From Rodentolepis nana (taxonomy: Eukaryota > Platyhelminthes > Cestoda > Cyclophyllidea > Hymenolepididae), in the NCBI GenBank assembly GCA_900617975.1, contig UZAE01012345.1:33908-45390 (forward strand): a DNA stretch of 11,483 nucleotides, read 5' to 3'. The notes below the pieces were generated by a model, which saw nothing but the letters and a program-made list of their open reading frames with translations, did no database searches and was not told where the DNA came from. Shown here in pieces: positions 1 through 7,026 of the stretch. How positions within the stretch are numbered: position 1 is the first letter of the stretch; every line of letters starts with the position of its first letter. The translations under genes and the position numbers were made by a program.

Positions 1-256
1 GATGCGGATTCGTTTTTCCTCACTGAAGCATTTGGATGGTCTATTAAAGCTGAGGGAATAGGTGTTGAGGATGGAACGTTGAAACTGAGATCTTTGAACT
101 TTATTTGTTCATTCTTATTCTCTATCTCGTCATAAACTTGGAGTTCGGGAGAAATTGCCTTAGCTTTGGATTTGGAGGGGTGGGTAGGAACTGGTGGAGT
201 GTGGAAAGCGAGGCTGCTCAGAGTGGATGTATCCGAAGATAGCTTAATTTCGGCGT
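1..256 (-). CDS. Exon 8 (partial): region with SH2-ligand-like tyrosine motif
   Basis: The acceptor ccaattttctag at 257-258 opens with two bases that complete a Tyr codon with exon 7, giving the junction motif Y-A-E-I. The frame then stays open for 84 codons to the window edge. The peptide includes SSLAFHTPPVPTHPSKSK, another PxxP-type segment, and then ELQVYDEIENKN. YDEI and YAEI both resemble the pYEEI ligand preferred by Src-family SH2 domains, which is established for that domain class. Whether these tyrosines are phosphorylated is unknown. A donor-like sequence, TTCA|gtgagg at 22-23, could end the exon at 24 in phase 0. The gene continues outside the window in either case. Confidence 0.68.
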
Positions 257-326
257 CTAGAAAATTGGTTTAAAAATGATTAAATAGCCACTTTGAAACA
301 CCCAAATTATTAAAGAGTTAGCTTAC
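257..326 (-). other. Intron 7 (70 nt)
   Basis: A short intron with a gtaagc donor and a pyrimidine-rich acceptor ending ttctag. Together with the 80-nt intron at 1378-1457, it shows that the minimum intron length in this genome is about 70-80 nt. Confidence 0.6.
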
Positions 327-408
327 AAACATATTGTTGGGAGGATTTGTTTTGAGATGACTCCGTACTGGTTGGAGTGGAGGTATCTACATTCGGAGAT
401 GGAACGAC
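327..408 (-). CDS. Exon 7: Ser/Thr/Pro-rich short exon (5' boundary uncertain)
   Basis: The donor TTT|gtaagc at 325-326 is the best in the gene. In the chosen frame the peptide is VVPSPNVDTSTPTSTESS and then QNKSSQQYV, ending in phase 1. That fits exon 8, where T+AC gives Tyr. The acceptor is the weak point. AG at 409-410 gives phase 0, as exon 6 needs, but has no pyrimidine tract. The AG at 434-435 (gcgacag) would add the peptide ISEGSSAK but needs phase 2, implying a different exon 6 donor or an unseen exon in 434-1254. A second frame is also open across this stretch. I prefer the Ser/Thr/Pro-rich frame because it matches its neighbours and the phase of exon 8. Confidence 0.5.
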
Positions 409-1254
409 CTTTGCTGAACTTCCTTCCGAAATTCTGTCGCATGGTAGTATGTCATCTCTAATTGTATCATATGGCTATAGCAGAAATATAACTTAGCCAA
501 AGAAAGAAAACAGATGAAAGACACGTGAACATTCAAACATCTGAGGTGTTTGATAAAGCATGACGTGAATTCGATTATAAATACCAAAGTGATTTTAAGC
601 ACTGCTCAAAATGCAGGTTAATTATAGCTCAATAAACTCATATTCACTTATGCACACTCATATTTAACTTTACAGTTATGCAAGTGTCAATACAACTGGG
701 TTTCCAAGACACAGACAAAATGTAGAGAGATCAATGTTCTAATAATATCAACGAATAAAATCTTGTAGGACAAACCTGAGTATATTTCATGAAACTAGCG
801 CACATTTCTAACCAACCTTGAAGGGATTTTGGCACTGTTCCTTCCAAGTGCCTTATGCTATCATTACGAATAACTTTTGTAGCAAAAAATGCCCAATAAA
901 AAATGTGCTTTGCGAAATTAGGTTTCAAACTCTTATGGCCTCCACCCCCCTCCCTCCCCCACTTAAATCTATTAAATTCGTCAGGGAATTTTTTATCCGT
1001 GCTTTACTTGGTTAGACATGTCGGGAAAATCTATCTCTGGCGCACTATTTGGTGACCAGAATAAGCCATTGCGATCGCACATACATATCGATGGATATGC
1101 ATTCTAGAATGTCGTCTTCATAACCCCAGAACTGTTTGGAAGTATGTATAATAAACATGACACTCAGGTTTTCAATGTCATGGTCCGAATGTCAATTTAA
1201 ACAACCGCAATGCATGATAACATTATGGTGTAGCTATGGAAATGTATGAACTAC
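409..1254 (-). other. Intron 6 or intergenic stretch, no gene supported
   Basis: AT-rich sequence. It contains a C-rich tract at 945-960 (C6, C3, C5 runs, so G-rich on the gene strand). A 65-codon minus-strand open frame at 731-928 has no ATG start and no similarity I recognise, though it ends near a CAG|gtttgt donor-like site and could hide an exon. A small exon fixing the phase between exons 6 and 7 might lie here, but I could not find one with good sites. Confidence 0.4.
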
Positions 1255-1377
1255 TTCTTCATTTCGTTGAGGTTTTGGCGATAGATACTCTTTCTCCGTT
1301 CTGTAGGAATAACCGTCGTCAAGAGTGGTGGGTTTAACTTCAGCAATTTCGAAAAATTGTTCATCTCCGCTGGAAGT
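1255..1377 (-). CDS. Exon 6: Tyr-containing short exon, possibly terminal
   Basis: The acceptor ctgtttttcttag at 1378-1379 is strong and opens in phase 0, as exon 5 requires; the intron between them is only 80 nt. The peptide runs from TSSGDEQFFEIAEVKP to YLSPKPQRNEE and includes YSYRTEKEYLSPKP, with several tyrosines. Two endings are possible. A donor GAA|gtagtt at 1254 would continue the gene in phase 0. Otherwise the frame reads six more codons and stops at TAG (1234-1236). I see no AATAAA or ATTAAA close downstream, and similar-composition exons lie further along, so I prefer splicing. An alternative transcript ending here is quite possible. Confidence 0.65.
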
Positions 1378-1457
1378 CTAAGAAAAACAGGCATTTGTTA
1401 GAAAAATGTACTTTCAAGTAAAGTATCGAGTAATTTAGAAAAAAAATCACTAAACAC

Positions 1458-1864
1458 CTTGTCAGGATCGGCTTTTTCAAATGGATGTATATCCATCTCG
1501 TTTAATAAAACTGTCGGCAACTTGAAAAGACCATTCTTGCATTGCTTGGTATCGACCCCATTTCCCTCTGAATTTCTCGTTTCTACTGAAGTTGCCTTAA
1601 GAGTTGAATCCCGACGGTCTGATTTATTTTCGTACTCTGTGAGGTGATGCTGGAGAGCGGCCCATTTCAGGTGACATGGTGGAGTTGTAGATGAGGAGGA
1701 AGAATGATCTGATTGAGGTGGAGGCAAATCCCAAGGATAGCTGAAGACGGTGCTAGCTCTACTACTGTTGCTTGCGTTAGAAGCTGTTTCGACAAGTTTA
1801 GTTTCAAAATTGAGAACATCTGTTTTGGGTGCGGCAATGAGACTCACTCGAACCGGACTAAGGT
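1458..1864 (-). CDS. Exon 5: largest exon, Ser-rich central region
   Basis: The acceptor is ttttttgttgtag at 1865-1866, which has a strong pyrimidine tract. Its two leading bases complete the split codon from exon 4 (G+AC, Asp). The exon then reads 135 codons to GACAAG|gtgttt at 1457, phase 0. The open frame extends upstream of this acceptor, but only the chosen AG fits the phase left by exon 4. The peptide begins LSPVRVSLIAAPKTD. It includes YPWDLPPPQSDH followed by a run of five serines and TTPPC, then WAALQHHLTEYENK, a candidate short helix, and ends EKADPDK. No domain is recognised. Ser/Asn-rich composition matches the other exons. Plus-strand open frames across it are shadows. Confidence 0.78.
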
Positions 1865-2660
1865 CTACAACAAAAAATTCTTGCAACTTGAATCACTGAA
1901 TTAATTAAATAACTGAAAGTATGTATACTATTAGAGTATTTATCACTGAAAGCTGTTGGTTACTGATAAAAAGAAAAATTAAATAAAGAAAGATTTTGCT
2001 AAGATTTATTAAAAATAATTAAGAGGAAAATTGGACATTAAATGAAGAACATAAAATAGAAAATGTGCAATCTAAGATATTTTATATATGACAGGAGAAC
2101 TCTAATATAGGCCACCAATAGCTATCAATTTATTAAGCCCAGGAACCATCAGTAAACTGGACTACAATTAGAGTAAATTGGGTTATGTGGTCATGCATAA
2201 ACCCAGTTTATAAATTTACTGATTTTCTATTATTTCAACCTCAAAAAAATAAATCTTACTGCGTCAATCTTATATTTTATTGTCAATATTTCTAAAAGCT
2301 TTATCATCTTTGATGAAAACTTATCACTAATTACTTACTTGCAAATATAGAATACTTGTTAAAATGTGCTAAAGTGCAAGGTCGATACTTAGCAGAACTT
2401 TGAGTAAATAATTGAAATGAGCTGAATACTTGGTTAAGATGATTGAGTTATGCGGATCAATAAGGTTAAAATTTATTTGTAAAGTAGTATAATTAGATCT
2501 CGATGATTCCTTTAACTATTTCAAATAAATATTAAATCTATTGATATTACAACAAACGGTGCTTCTGAAAAGTCATATCTGTTGCATTGCTGTTCAGTAT
2601 TGAGACATTGTTTAATGTATTATTATTAATTTGCACAAGTAATATATTTTTGGCAAATAC
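1865..2660 (-). other. Intron 4, no other feature seen
   Basis: This AT-rich intron runs from gtattt at 2660 to ttgttgtag at 1865. It has no open frame of interest, no repeat copy related to the SINE-like family, and no RNA gene that I can recognise. Confidence 0.6.
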
Positions 2661-2910
2661 CTGCACCATCAACAGTCTCCTTTGGAACGTCACATGGACT
2701 CTTTCTTTTATCCAAAGTATCCGGTGAACATTTTTGTGACTTCGGTCTAGCAGTAATTTTCTCTGGTTTTGGCCAATCAGGAGAAGATGAAGAATCCAGT
2801 GTGTTCGCCGAGTTTGTAGATGAAATAGTAACGGGTCCATCTTCGTCAAAGCCATCTGTTCCAACTCCACTTGAACAAGGAGAAGCTGACTTGCCTTCTG
2901 GACGAGAAAC
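2661..2910 (-). CDS. Exon 4: Ser-rich acidic segment of the adaptor-like protein
   Basis: This exon is open for 83 codons plus one base, from GTT at 2910 to GCAG|gtattt at 2660 (phase 1). The peptide begins VSRPEGKSASPC and contains a Ser/Thr/Asn-rich stretch next to an acidic patch (TDGFDEDGPV). It then has a Pro/Lys-rich part (DWPKPEKITARPKSQK) and ends near PKETVDGA. Composition predicts disorder and many possible phosphorylation sites. The acceptor (ttataaag) has a poor pyrimidine tract. A second in-phase AG twelve codons or fewer downstream (after GGCAAG) is an alternative start for the exon. The frame fits both flanking exons, which supports it. A 101-codon frame over this region reads a few codons into both introns. 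Confidence 0.72.
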
Positions 2911-3088
2911 CTTTATAATTTTTTTCAACAAGAAAAATATTAAATTGCATCAGCCACTCCTTAATATGTGCCAAAGCCTTTCTTCACAGGGTGTTCTGAA
3001 TAAATTTTATAGTCTCATCAGGCTTGAAATAAATTCAAAAGGCAAGGAAATTATGACTTTGCCAAAGAGGAGTACTCAAAGTAACCAT

Positions 3089-3383
3089 TTATGCCCCTGC
3101 CCCAGAAACTGGTGCTAAGCTGATTTTTCGTCCCTCCTTGGGTTTGGCCATACCAACTGCCTTAATTCTGTCCAGTAACTGGTTGGCTTTCATGGTTCTG
3201 GCACAATTATTGGTATTCTTCACCACGGCTCTCAATACTTTCATCATGGTATACTCGGTAGTGATCTGGGCAAGGGGAGTTTGGAGGCTACAAATTTGGA
3301 CTACTATAGACATAAAATTAGCTGACAACCATTTTGAACATTTCAGTGAGGTGTGACAAGAGGCCAACTCCTACTGCCGCCAT
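3089..3383 (-). pseudogene. Frameshifted coding-like retrocopy of an unrecognised small protein
   Basis: This stretch inside intron 3 looks like coding sequence and is visibly richer in G and C than its surroundings. ATG at 3381-3383 opens MAAVGVGLLSHLTEMFK and stops after 21 codons at TAA (3318-3320). A frame offset by one base carries on without interruption from about 3367 to TAA at 3089-3091. That second part includes PLAQITTEYTMMKVLRAVVK and ends KISLAPVSGAGA. Two overlapping frames with natural-looking codon use suggest one protein of about 98 residues broken by a single indel. No intron is visible, and a short A7 run (2919-2925 on the minus strand) lies downstream, so a processed copy is likely. 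I do not recognise the parent. An unusual nested gene or an alternative exon cannot be excluded. Confidence 0.4.
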
Positions 3384-3388
3384 TATTG

Positions 3389-3398
3389 TTACAATCCT
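3389..3398 (+). repeat. Target-site duplication, left side of copy A
   Basis: TTACAATCCT here matches TTGCAATCCT at 3735-3744 with one mismatch, and together they exactly bracket copy A. This marks the 5' end of the element as the following GGGG. Confidence 0.7.
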
Positions 3399-3734
3399 GG
3401 GGAGCGCGATATACTTACCTCCACGTGGTACACACTCTGGACAACGTATACTTATATGGTAAAAAGTCTATTATTCGGCAGTTGACTTCTGATTTCAAAC
3501 TAACATGACCCCACTGTATGTCAAATTCGAACACTTCAACAGTACCTTACCTTATATTACCTTTTCTCTGCATTTGTGTCCATCTGTCTCTTTACATCTG
3601 TGAATCACTCTTCTTTCTCCCTCTCGAATTTTCTCACTATGATGTTCACCTTCCCCTCTGTGAAGTCCGAAGTCAGCTAAAGGGCTAATGGTAACTTTCA
3701 AAACGCCCGCCATTTGAAATAAATAAATAAAGTA
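3399..3734 (+). mobile_element. SINE-like element copy A, full-length
   Basis: The copy begins GGGGAGCGCGATATACTTACC and ends in an (AAAT)n tail. It is flanked by an imperfect 10-bp target-site duplication: TTACAATCCT at 3389-3398 and TTGCAATCCT at 3735-3744. Shared landmarks with copies C and D are a GCGAT...CTTACC head, a CACGTGGTACAC block, AGTTGACTTCTGA, a long CT-rich middle, and the 3' end GGGCTAATG...GCCATTTGAAAT. The 3' end matches the LINE fragment at 5380-6050. It is antisense to the host gene. The head does not match a tRNA, 5S or 7SL promoter that I can recognise. Confidence 0.85.
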
Positions 3735-3744
3735 TTGCAATCCT
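3735..3744 (+). repeat. Target-site duplication, right side of copy A
   Basis: TTGCAATCCT follows the AAAT-type tail of copy A and pairs with TTACAATCCT at 3389-3398. Confidence 0.7.
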
Positions 3745-3820
3745 CGTTCACTATCCTTATACGGCAAAAAAGTCTATTGATCGCCAGTTGACTTCTCGAA
3801 TTCAAACTACTATGGCCCGA

Positions 3821-3900
3821 CTATTTGTCATATTCGACCCCTTCACAGTACTCATCTTAACTATTTTTCATATTCGACCCCTTCCACAGTCTCATCTTAC
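3821..3900 (+). repeat. 40-bp tandem duplication inside copy B
   Basis: Two units of about 40 bp (3821-3860 and 3861-3900) share CATATTCGACCCCTTC, then CACAGT and CTCATCTTA. Copies A, C and D have one unit at this position. Confidence 0.85.
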
Positions 3901-3911
3901 CTTGTTTTATG

Positions 3912-3988
3912 CCTTTGTGTCTGTCTGTCTGTCTCTTTTACCTCTGCACCTTTTTTCTACCTTTGTGTCTGTCCCTTTTACGTCTGCG
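3912..3988 (+). repeat. Imperfect tandem duplication of the CTTTGTGTCTGT module in copy B
   Basis: CTTTGTGTCTGTC...CTTTTAC.TCTGC occurs at 3912-3948 and again at 3961-3987. The first unit is expanded by extra TCTG repeats. The other copies have the module once. Confidence 0.7.
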
Positions 3989-3993
3989 AAATA

Positions 3994-4073
3994 TTATTCT
4001 GTCCCCCCTCTCGACTTTTTGTCACTTTGATGCTTTATTCTGTCTCCCATCTCGACTTTTTGTCACTTTGGTG
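3994..4073 (+). repeat. 41-bp tandem duplication inside copy B
   Basis: TTATTCTGTC followed by CTCGACTTTTTGTCACTTTG occurs at 3994 and again at 4035 with a 41-base period. Copies A and C have a single unit. Confidence 0.82.
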
Positions 4074-4248
4074 TCCCTTCTCCTCTTCGTGAAGCCCCGA
4101 AGTCAGCTCCAAGGCTAATGATAGCTTTCAAAACGCCTGCCATTTGATATAAATAAATAAATAAACATTTTCAATATGATGCGCAAGACCTTAAAATTAC
4201 ACTTAAATCTTCTTGAAAACTGAAACTATTATGAAAACTGGAGATTAC

Positions 4249-4354
4249 CTGGCTATTCGATTTTAAGAGCGGTTGTGTCCTGAGTCGATCCCACTGAACA
4301 AAAGGGTTTTGGCTGATTGGCGGGGTAGATTCCTTCTCGGTATTTACAACACCC
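4249..4354 (-). CDS. Exon 3: short exon of the adaptor-like protein
   Basis: The exon is bounded by cttttacag|G at 4355-4356 and CAG|gtaatc at 4248. Its single leading G completes the split codon left by exon 2 (CA+G, Gln), and it then reads 35 codons without a stop. The peptide starts GVVNTEKESTPP and ends LLKSNSQ, with the tryptophan-containing segment FVQWDRLRTQP in the middle. The other two frames contain stops, so the phase agreement with exon 2 is informative. The exon ends in phase 0, which exon 4 requires. It is too short for the usual ORF length cut-off and would be missed by a simple ORF scan. Composition is polar and Pro/Ser-rich like its neighbours. Confidence 0.75.
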
Positions 4355-5379
4355 CTGTAAAAGATTGAATATGAAGCAATTTAAATCATTATTTATTGAA
4401 TATTAATTCATTTAAATTCAATAAATTTTACAAAGTATATTGCTTTAAACTGATAAGCAAAAAATTTAATTGAAAATAAGAAATACTCAGCTTTTCTCTC
4501 TCAATTCAATGCCAGAAATAAACAGAACAACAACGTGGTTCTGAAATCGATATTGGAACAAATTGATAGATTTCTAACGGAAAGGATGCGACTGTGTAAC
4601 CTAGTGCGTATATCACGTCTTTTGACATTATTGACCAACATGGGGATGGATTTTTTTCCCGATCTAAGTATTGAATCAAATCAAAAGCAGCTTTAGCAAA
4701 CCAATGAACACGCAACGGAAATAAAAGAGAATCGGTCTGCACCATTCAATCTGAAAATAAGTCAGTGATTGAGGCATTAGAGAAAGAGTTCTGTGCCAGT
4801 GAGAGGACGTGGAATGTCTTTCCCTATGGAACACAGTTGTTGAAATGAAGCTGTCTTCTGGGGGGGGGGGGAGTTCGAATGACATCAGTTGAAAAAGACC
4901 AGTTTCTATTATTTCCTCCTCAGATGCTGAATGCTACAGCCATATTTAATCCTCAAAAAAACTGAAATTTAGGACTTATGAAATTTTTTTGATTTCAACA
5001 TTTTCAAATGATTTATTTAGTTGGGAAATATATTTTATTGTGATACCAAAGATATAGGGCAATTGCTTTCTTTGGTATTTAAATTAACAAGCATCATCTG
5101 AATTTTCCTTTCCCAAAGTTTTTTTAAGTAATATGCTAAAATTTTCTAAATTTGCAGCTTGAATGGATATAATTAAAAGATATTTGATATTTAAGGAAAT
5201 TATCAAGATATCGTTTTAAAACCCGCATGCTACGCGGAGAAATGTCTATCCTTCCGCATCTATGTCAACAAGCATTAACTGGAGGTGAGTCGATAAAAAT
5301 TAAACCAATGAGGAGATGGCCTCATTGAGTATCACTCCACCAGAGTAAAGAAACTAAGTGACTTATATAGAAGAAGTAA
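4355..5379. other. Intron 2, distal part: orphan ORF, G12 run, otherwise unassigned
   Basis: AT-rich sequence with a run of twelve G at 4860-4871. Two minus-strand open frames overlap here, at 4506-4745 and 4676-4885. The second reads through the homopolymer (C on its strand) and is probably fortuitous. I see no retroelement boundary before about 5380, where the LINE frame opens. Confidence 0.5.
4506..4745 (-). CDS. Orphan 79-codon ORF, unrecognised, doubtful gene
   Basis: It starts at a true ATG (4743-4745) preceded at once by an in-frame TGA, and ends at TGA (4506-4508). The peptide (MVQTDSLLFPLRVHWFAKAA..., with KDVIYALGYTVASFPLEIYQ later) has a mixed, natural-looking composition with several Trp and Cys. 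An acceptor-like ttattttcag lies just upstream (4752-4754 region). It could therefore be an exon of a nested transcript, or a fragment of a decayed transposable element gene. It does not fit the phases of the host gene, whose exons 2 and 3 already join cleanly across this region. I recognise no motif and treat it as unproven. Confidence 0.22.
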   Translation of the reverse strand: MVQTDSLLFPLRVHWFAKAAFDLIQYLDREKNPSPCWSIMSKDVIYALGYTVASFPLEIYQFVPISISEPRCCSVYFWH

Positions 5380-5955
5380 AATAACACTAGATTTAATGAA
5401 GAAATCGACACTTGGTCGGTAAGTCGAAGCAGAGAGCCACCCAAAACAGCTGAGTTAAAGGAATATAGAAAACTTTATCAGCTGCTGAGAGAGAAAAACA
5501 AAACAGTGGTCCTACAATGGATTCCTGGTCACTGTGGCATTAAAGGCAATGAGCTTGCTGACGCACTTGCTAAGAAGGGGACAACGATTTTGCAATGCAT
5601 GGACCGGTCGATGTCTTTCCACACAATAAAGGCCTTAATCAGGAGAGAATTCAAGACCTCAAGATGCAACGAACTTAAAGCTCGAACAAAGGAGAAACAG
5701 TGGAGATTGACACCCTCCGACATAGCCGACTGGCCAAGAATCGAAGCCGTTGGTGAGTTTAGACTACGTACCGGACACGATTGCTTGGCAAAACACATTC
5801 ACTGATTGGGAGTATACACTCAACCCACATGCCCTCTATGTAACCTACATGAGGAAATGGAGAAGTCCCACCTGATTCGATGTCCAGCTCTAAAGACAAC
5901 GATGGAAAGCCAGAGATACTTGGAAGCAAGAAGACGGCTAATGAACTGCTATTAA
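5380..5955 (+). pseudogene. LINE ORF2 C-terminus: RNase H end plus CCHC knuckle, with premature stop
   Basis: The frame opens at 5380 and reads SREPPKTAELKEYRKLYQLL, then VVLQWIPGHCGIKGNELADALAKKG. The HxGxxGNExAD signature of retroelement RNase H is clear, and its last Asp is a catalytic metal ligand in this family. After RLRTGHDCLAKHIH an in-frame TGA at 5803-5805 breaks the frame. Reading on gives CPLCNLHEEMEKSHLIRC, a C-x2-C-x9-H-x3-C zinc knuckle as found at the ends of Jockey/I/R1-type ORF2 proteins, and then a natural stop at TAA 5953-5955. TGA is one transition away from CGA, a common decay route. The 99-codon open frame from 5506 starts at an internal GTG and is only part of this relic. 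No activity is expected. Confidence 0.85.
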
Positions 5956-6050
5956 TTAACTGCTATAAATGTAACCCCCTACCCTTGGGGGAAGCTGAAG
6001 TCAAAGTTTAAGGGCTAATGATAAATATCATAAAGTCTGCCATTTGAAAA
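5380..6050 (+). mobile_element. Decayed LINE (non-LTR retrotransposon) 3' fragment
   Basis: The fragment holds the end of an RNase H domain, a zinc knuckle, a stop codon and a short 3' UTR ending GCCATTTGAAAAAA. Its 5' end is set only by where the frame opens after TAA at 5377-5379; no reverse transcriptase is visible upstream, so it is heavily truncated. The last 55-60 nt (from GAAGCTGAAGTC at about 5991) closely match the 3' ends of the four SINE-like copies, including GGGCTAATGATAA and CTGCCATTTGAAA. No target-site duplication was found. A small inverted repeat (CCCCC...GGGGG, 5975-5991) precedes the shared tail. Confidence 0.85.
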
Positions 6051-6693
6051 AATCTTTCCACAAGGCTTTCCAAAGAAGGTCGCTCGCAAGTTGATGCTGA
6101 ATAATGGAATAAGGGATTTTCATTAGTCATAATGCCAAAGCCCACTTTAATACTCATTTTGGACAAAGAAACCTATCTGGGGAGACAATAGCCTCATTTA
6201 TTAATTAGATTAAATTCGTACCTTCGCTGCATAACCATCCTTTCAATATGCTCACATTTGCAAGGCCAAAATGTGATACATTTCTATCAATTGCATTATC
6301 TTTGAGAAAGCAAATACATCAGGGAAAATTGGGCAATTATAAATGCATTCTGTTTAAAACGCCGGTAGAGATAAAATTAAAGGGTTGTTATCAAGAATAC
6401 GCTGAAATTTTATCAAATTGTCATAGTGCGCGATTAAATTTCAACAATATTTCCATTCCAAATCGCTATAGATACGAAAGAGTATGTATTAATGATGTAT
6501 TCATAAGTTAAATTTCCTAATTTACTGTAGGTAGTTTGTTTTAAATTTAGAAAGCAATAGTAGGCTTTCACCATGAGGTAACTTCATGAAGCAATCTGCA
6601 TTATCCCAGCCTTCACGGTTGATCATGCCTTTCACGGGAAGTACATCAATAATTATTGAATCCGTAAAATCGGATATAAGCATCTGACAAGAT
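6051..6693. other. Intron 2, middle part: no gene supported
   Basis: AT-rich sequence. A plus-strand 87-codon open frame (6248-6511) has an ATG but strongly AT-driven codons and no motif that I recognise. I do not call it a gene. No repeat copy is seen here. Confidence 0.45.
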
Positions 6694-6706
6694 ATGTAAT
6701 TCTCAT
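6694..6706 (+). repeat. Target-site duplication, left side of copy C
   Basis: ATGTAATTCTCAT here matches ATGTAATTCTTAT at 7014-7026 with one mismatch over 13 bases, bracketing copy C exactly. Confidence 0.85.
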
Positions 6707-7013
6707 GGGTGGGCGTGCGATTGACTTACCTCCACGTGCTACACCCTGGGCAACGTATACTCATACAGCTAAAAAAGTCTATTAACCAGCAGTTGACTTC
6801 TGACTCAAATTACCATATTCGACCACTTTCACAGTACTCATCTTATCTTTTCTCTGCTTTTGTGTCCATCTGTCTCTTTACATCTGTGAATCACTCTTCT
6901 ATTCCCCACTCCTCGAATTTCTGGTACTTTGATGTTCCTTCCCTCTGTAAAGTCCGAAGTCTGCTAAAGGGCTAATGATAACTATCACAACGCCTGCCAT
7001 TTGAAATGAATGA
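6707..7013 (+). mobile_element. SINE-like element copy C, full-length
   Basis: It begins GGGTGGGCGTGCGATTGACTTACC and ends CCATTTGAAATGAATGA, between 13-bp target-site duplications. Its layout matches copies A and D: head with CTTACCTCCACGTG and CTGGGCAACGTATAC, AGTTGACTTCTGAC, CT-rich middle with CTTTTCTCTGC, and the LINE-like 3' end GGGCTAATGATAACTATC. Its tail is (GAAT)-like rather than (AAAT), perhaps through later mutation. It is antisense to the host gene. The 88-codon open frame across it is a chance product of the CT-rich middle. Confidence 0.88.
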
Positions 7014-7026
7014 ATGTAATTCTTAT
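7014..7026 (+). repeat. Target-site duplication, right side of copy C
   Basis: ATGTAATTCTTAT pairs with ATGTAATTCTCAT at 6694-6706. Confidence 0.85.

Larger units (their letters stand above)
3755..4169 (+). mobile_element. SINE-like element copy B, 5'-truncated with internal duplications
   Basis: Copy B starts inside the family consensus at CCTTATACGGCAAAAAAGTC, so it lacks the first 50 or so bases, and it ends in the same ATAAATAAATAAA tail. It follows copy A by about 20 bases in the same orientation. It is longer than its missing head would allow because it carries three internal tandem duplications: 3821-3899, 3912-3988 and 3994-4073. A weak candidate duplication flanks it (TTCACTAT at 3747-3754, TTCAATAT at 4170-4177). 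Without a firm duplication, the exact ends are approximate. The open frames seen across it are low-complexity and not genes. Confidence 0.78.

Noticed and set aside
945..960. Possible G-quadruplex on the gene strand
   Set aside because: Only three separate G runs (5, 3 and 6) are present, so the four-run rule is not met without a zero-length loop.
3788..4118. Plus-strand open frames of 80 and 69 codons rich in Leu, Ser, Phe and Cys
   Set aside because: They lie wholly in the CT-rich middle of SINE-like copy B. The composition comes from the pyrimidine tract.
4860..4885. Pro-run N-terminus of the 69-codon frame at 4676-4885
   Set aside because: The proline run is the translation of a G12/C12 homopolymer, and the frame has no other support.
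6709..6975. Plus-strand 88-codon open frame
   Set aside because: It coincides with SINE-like copy C and has no homologous intact frame in copies A or D.
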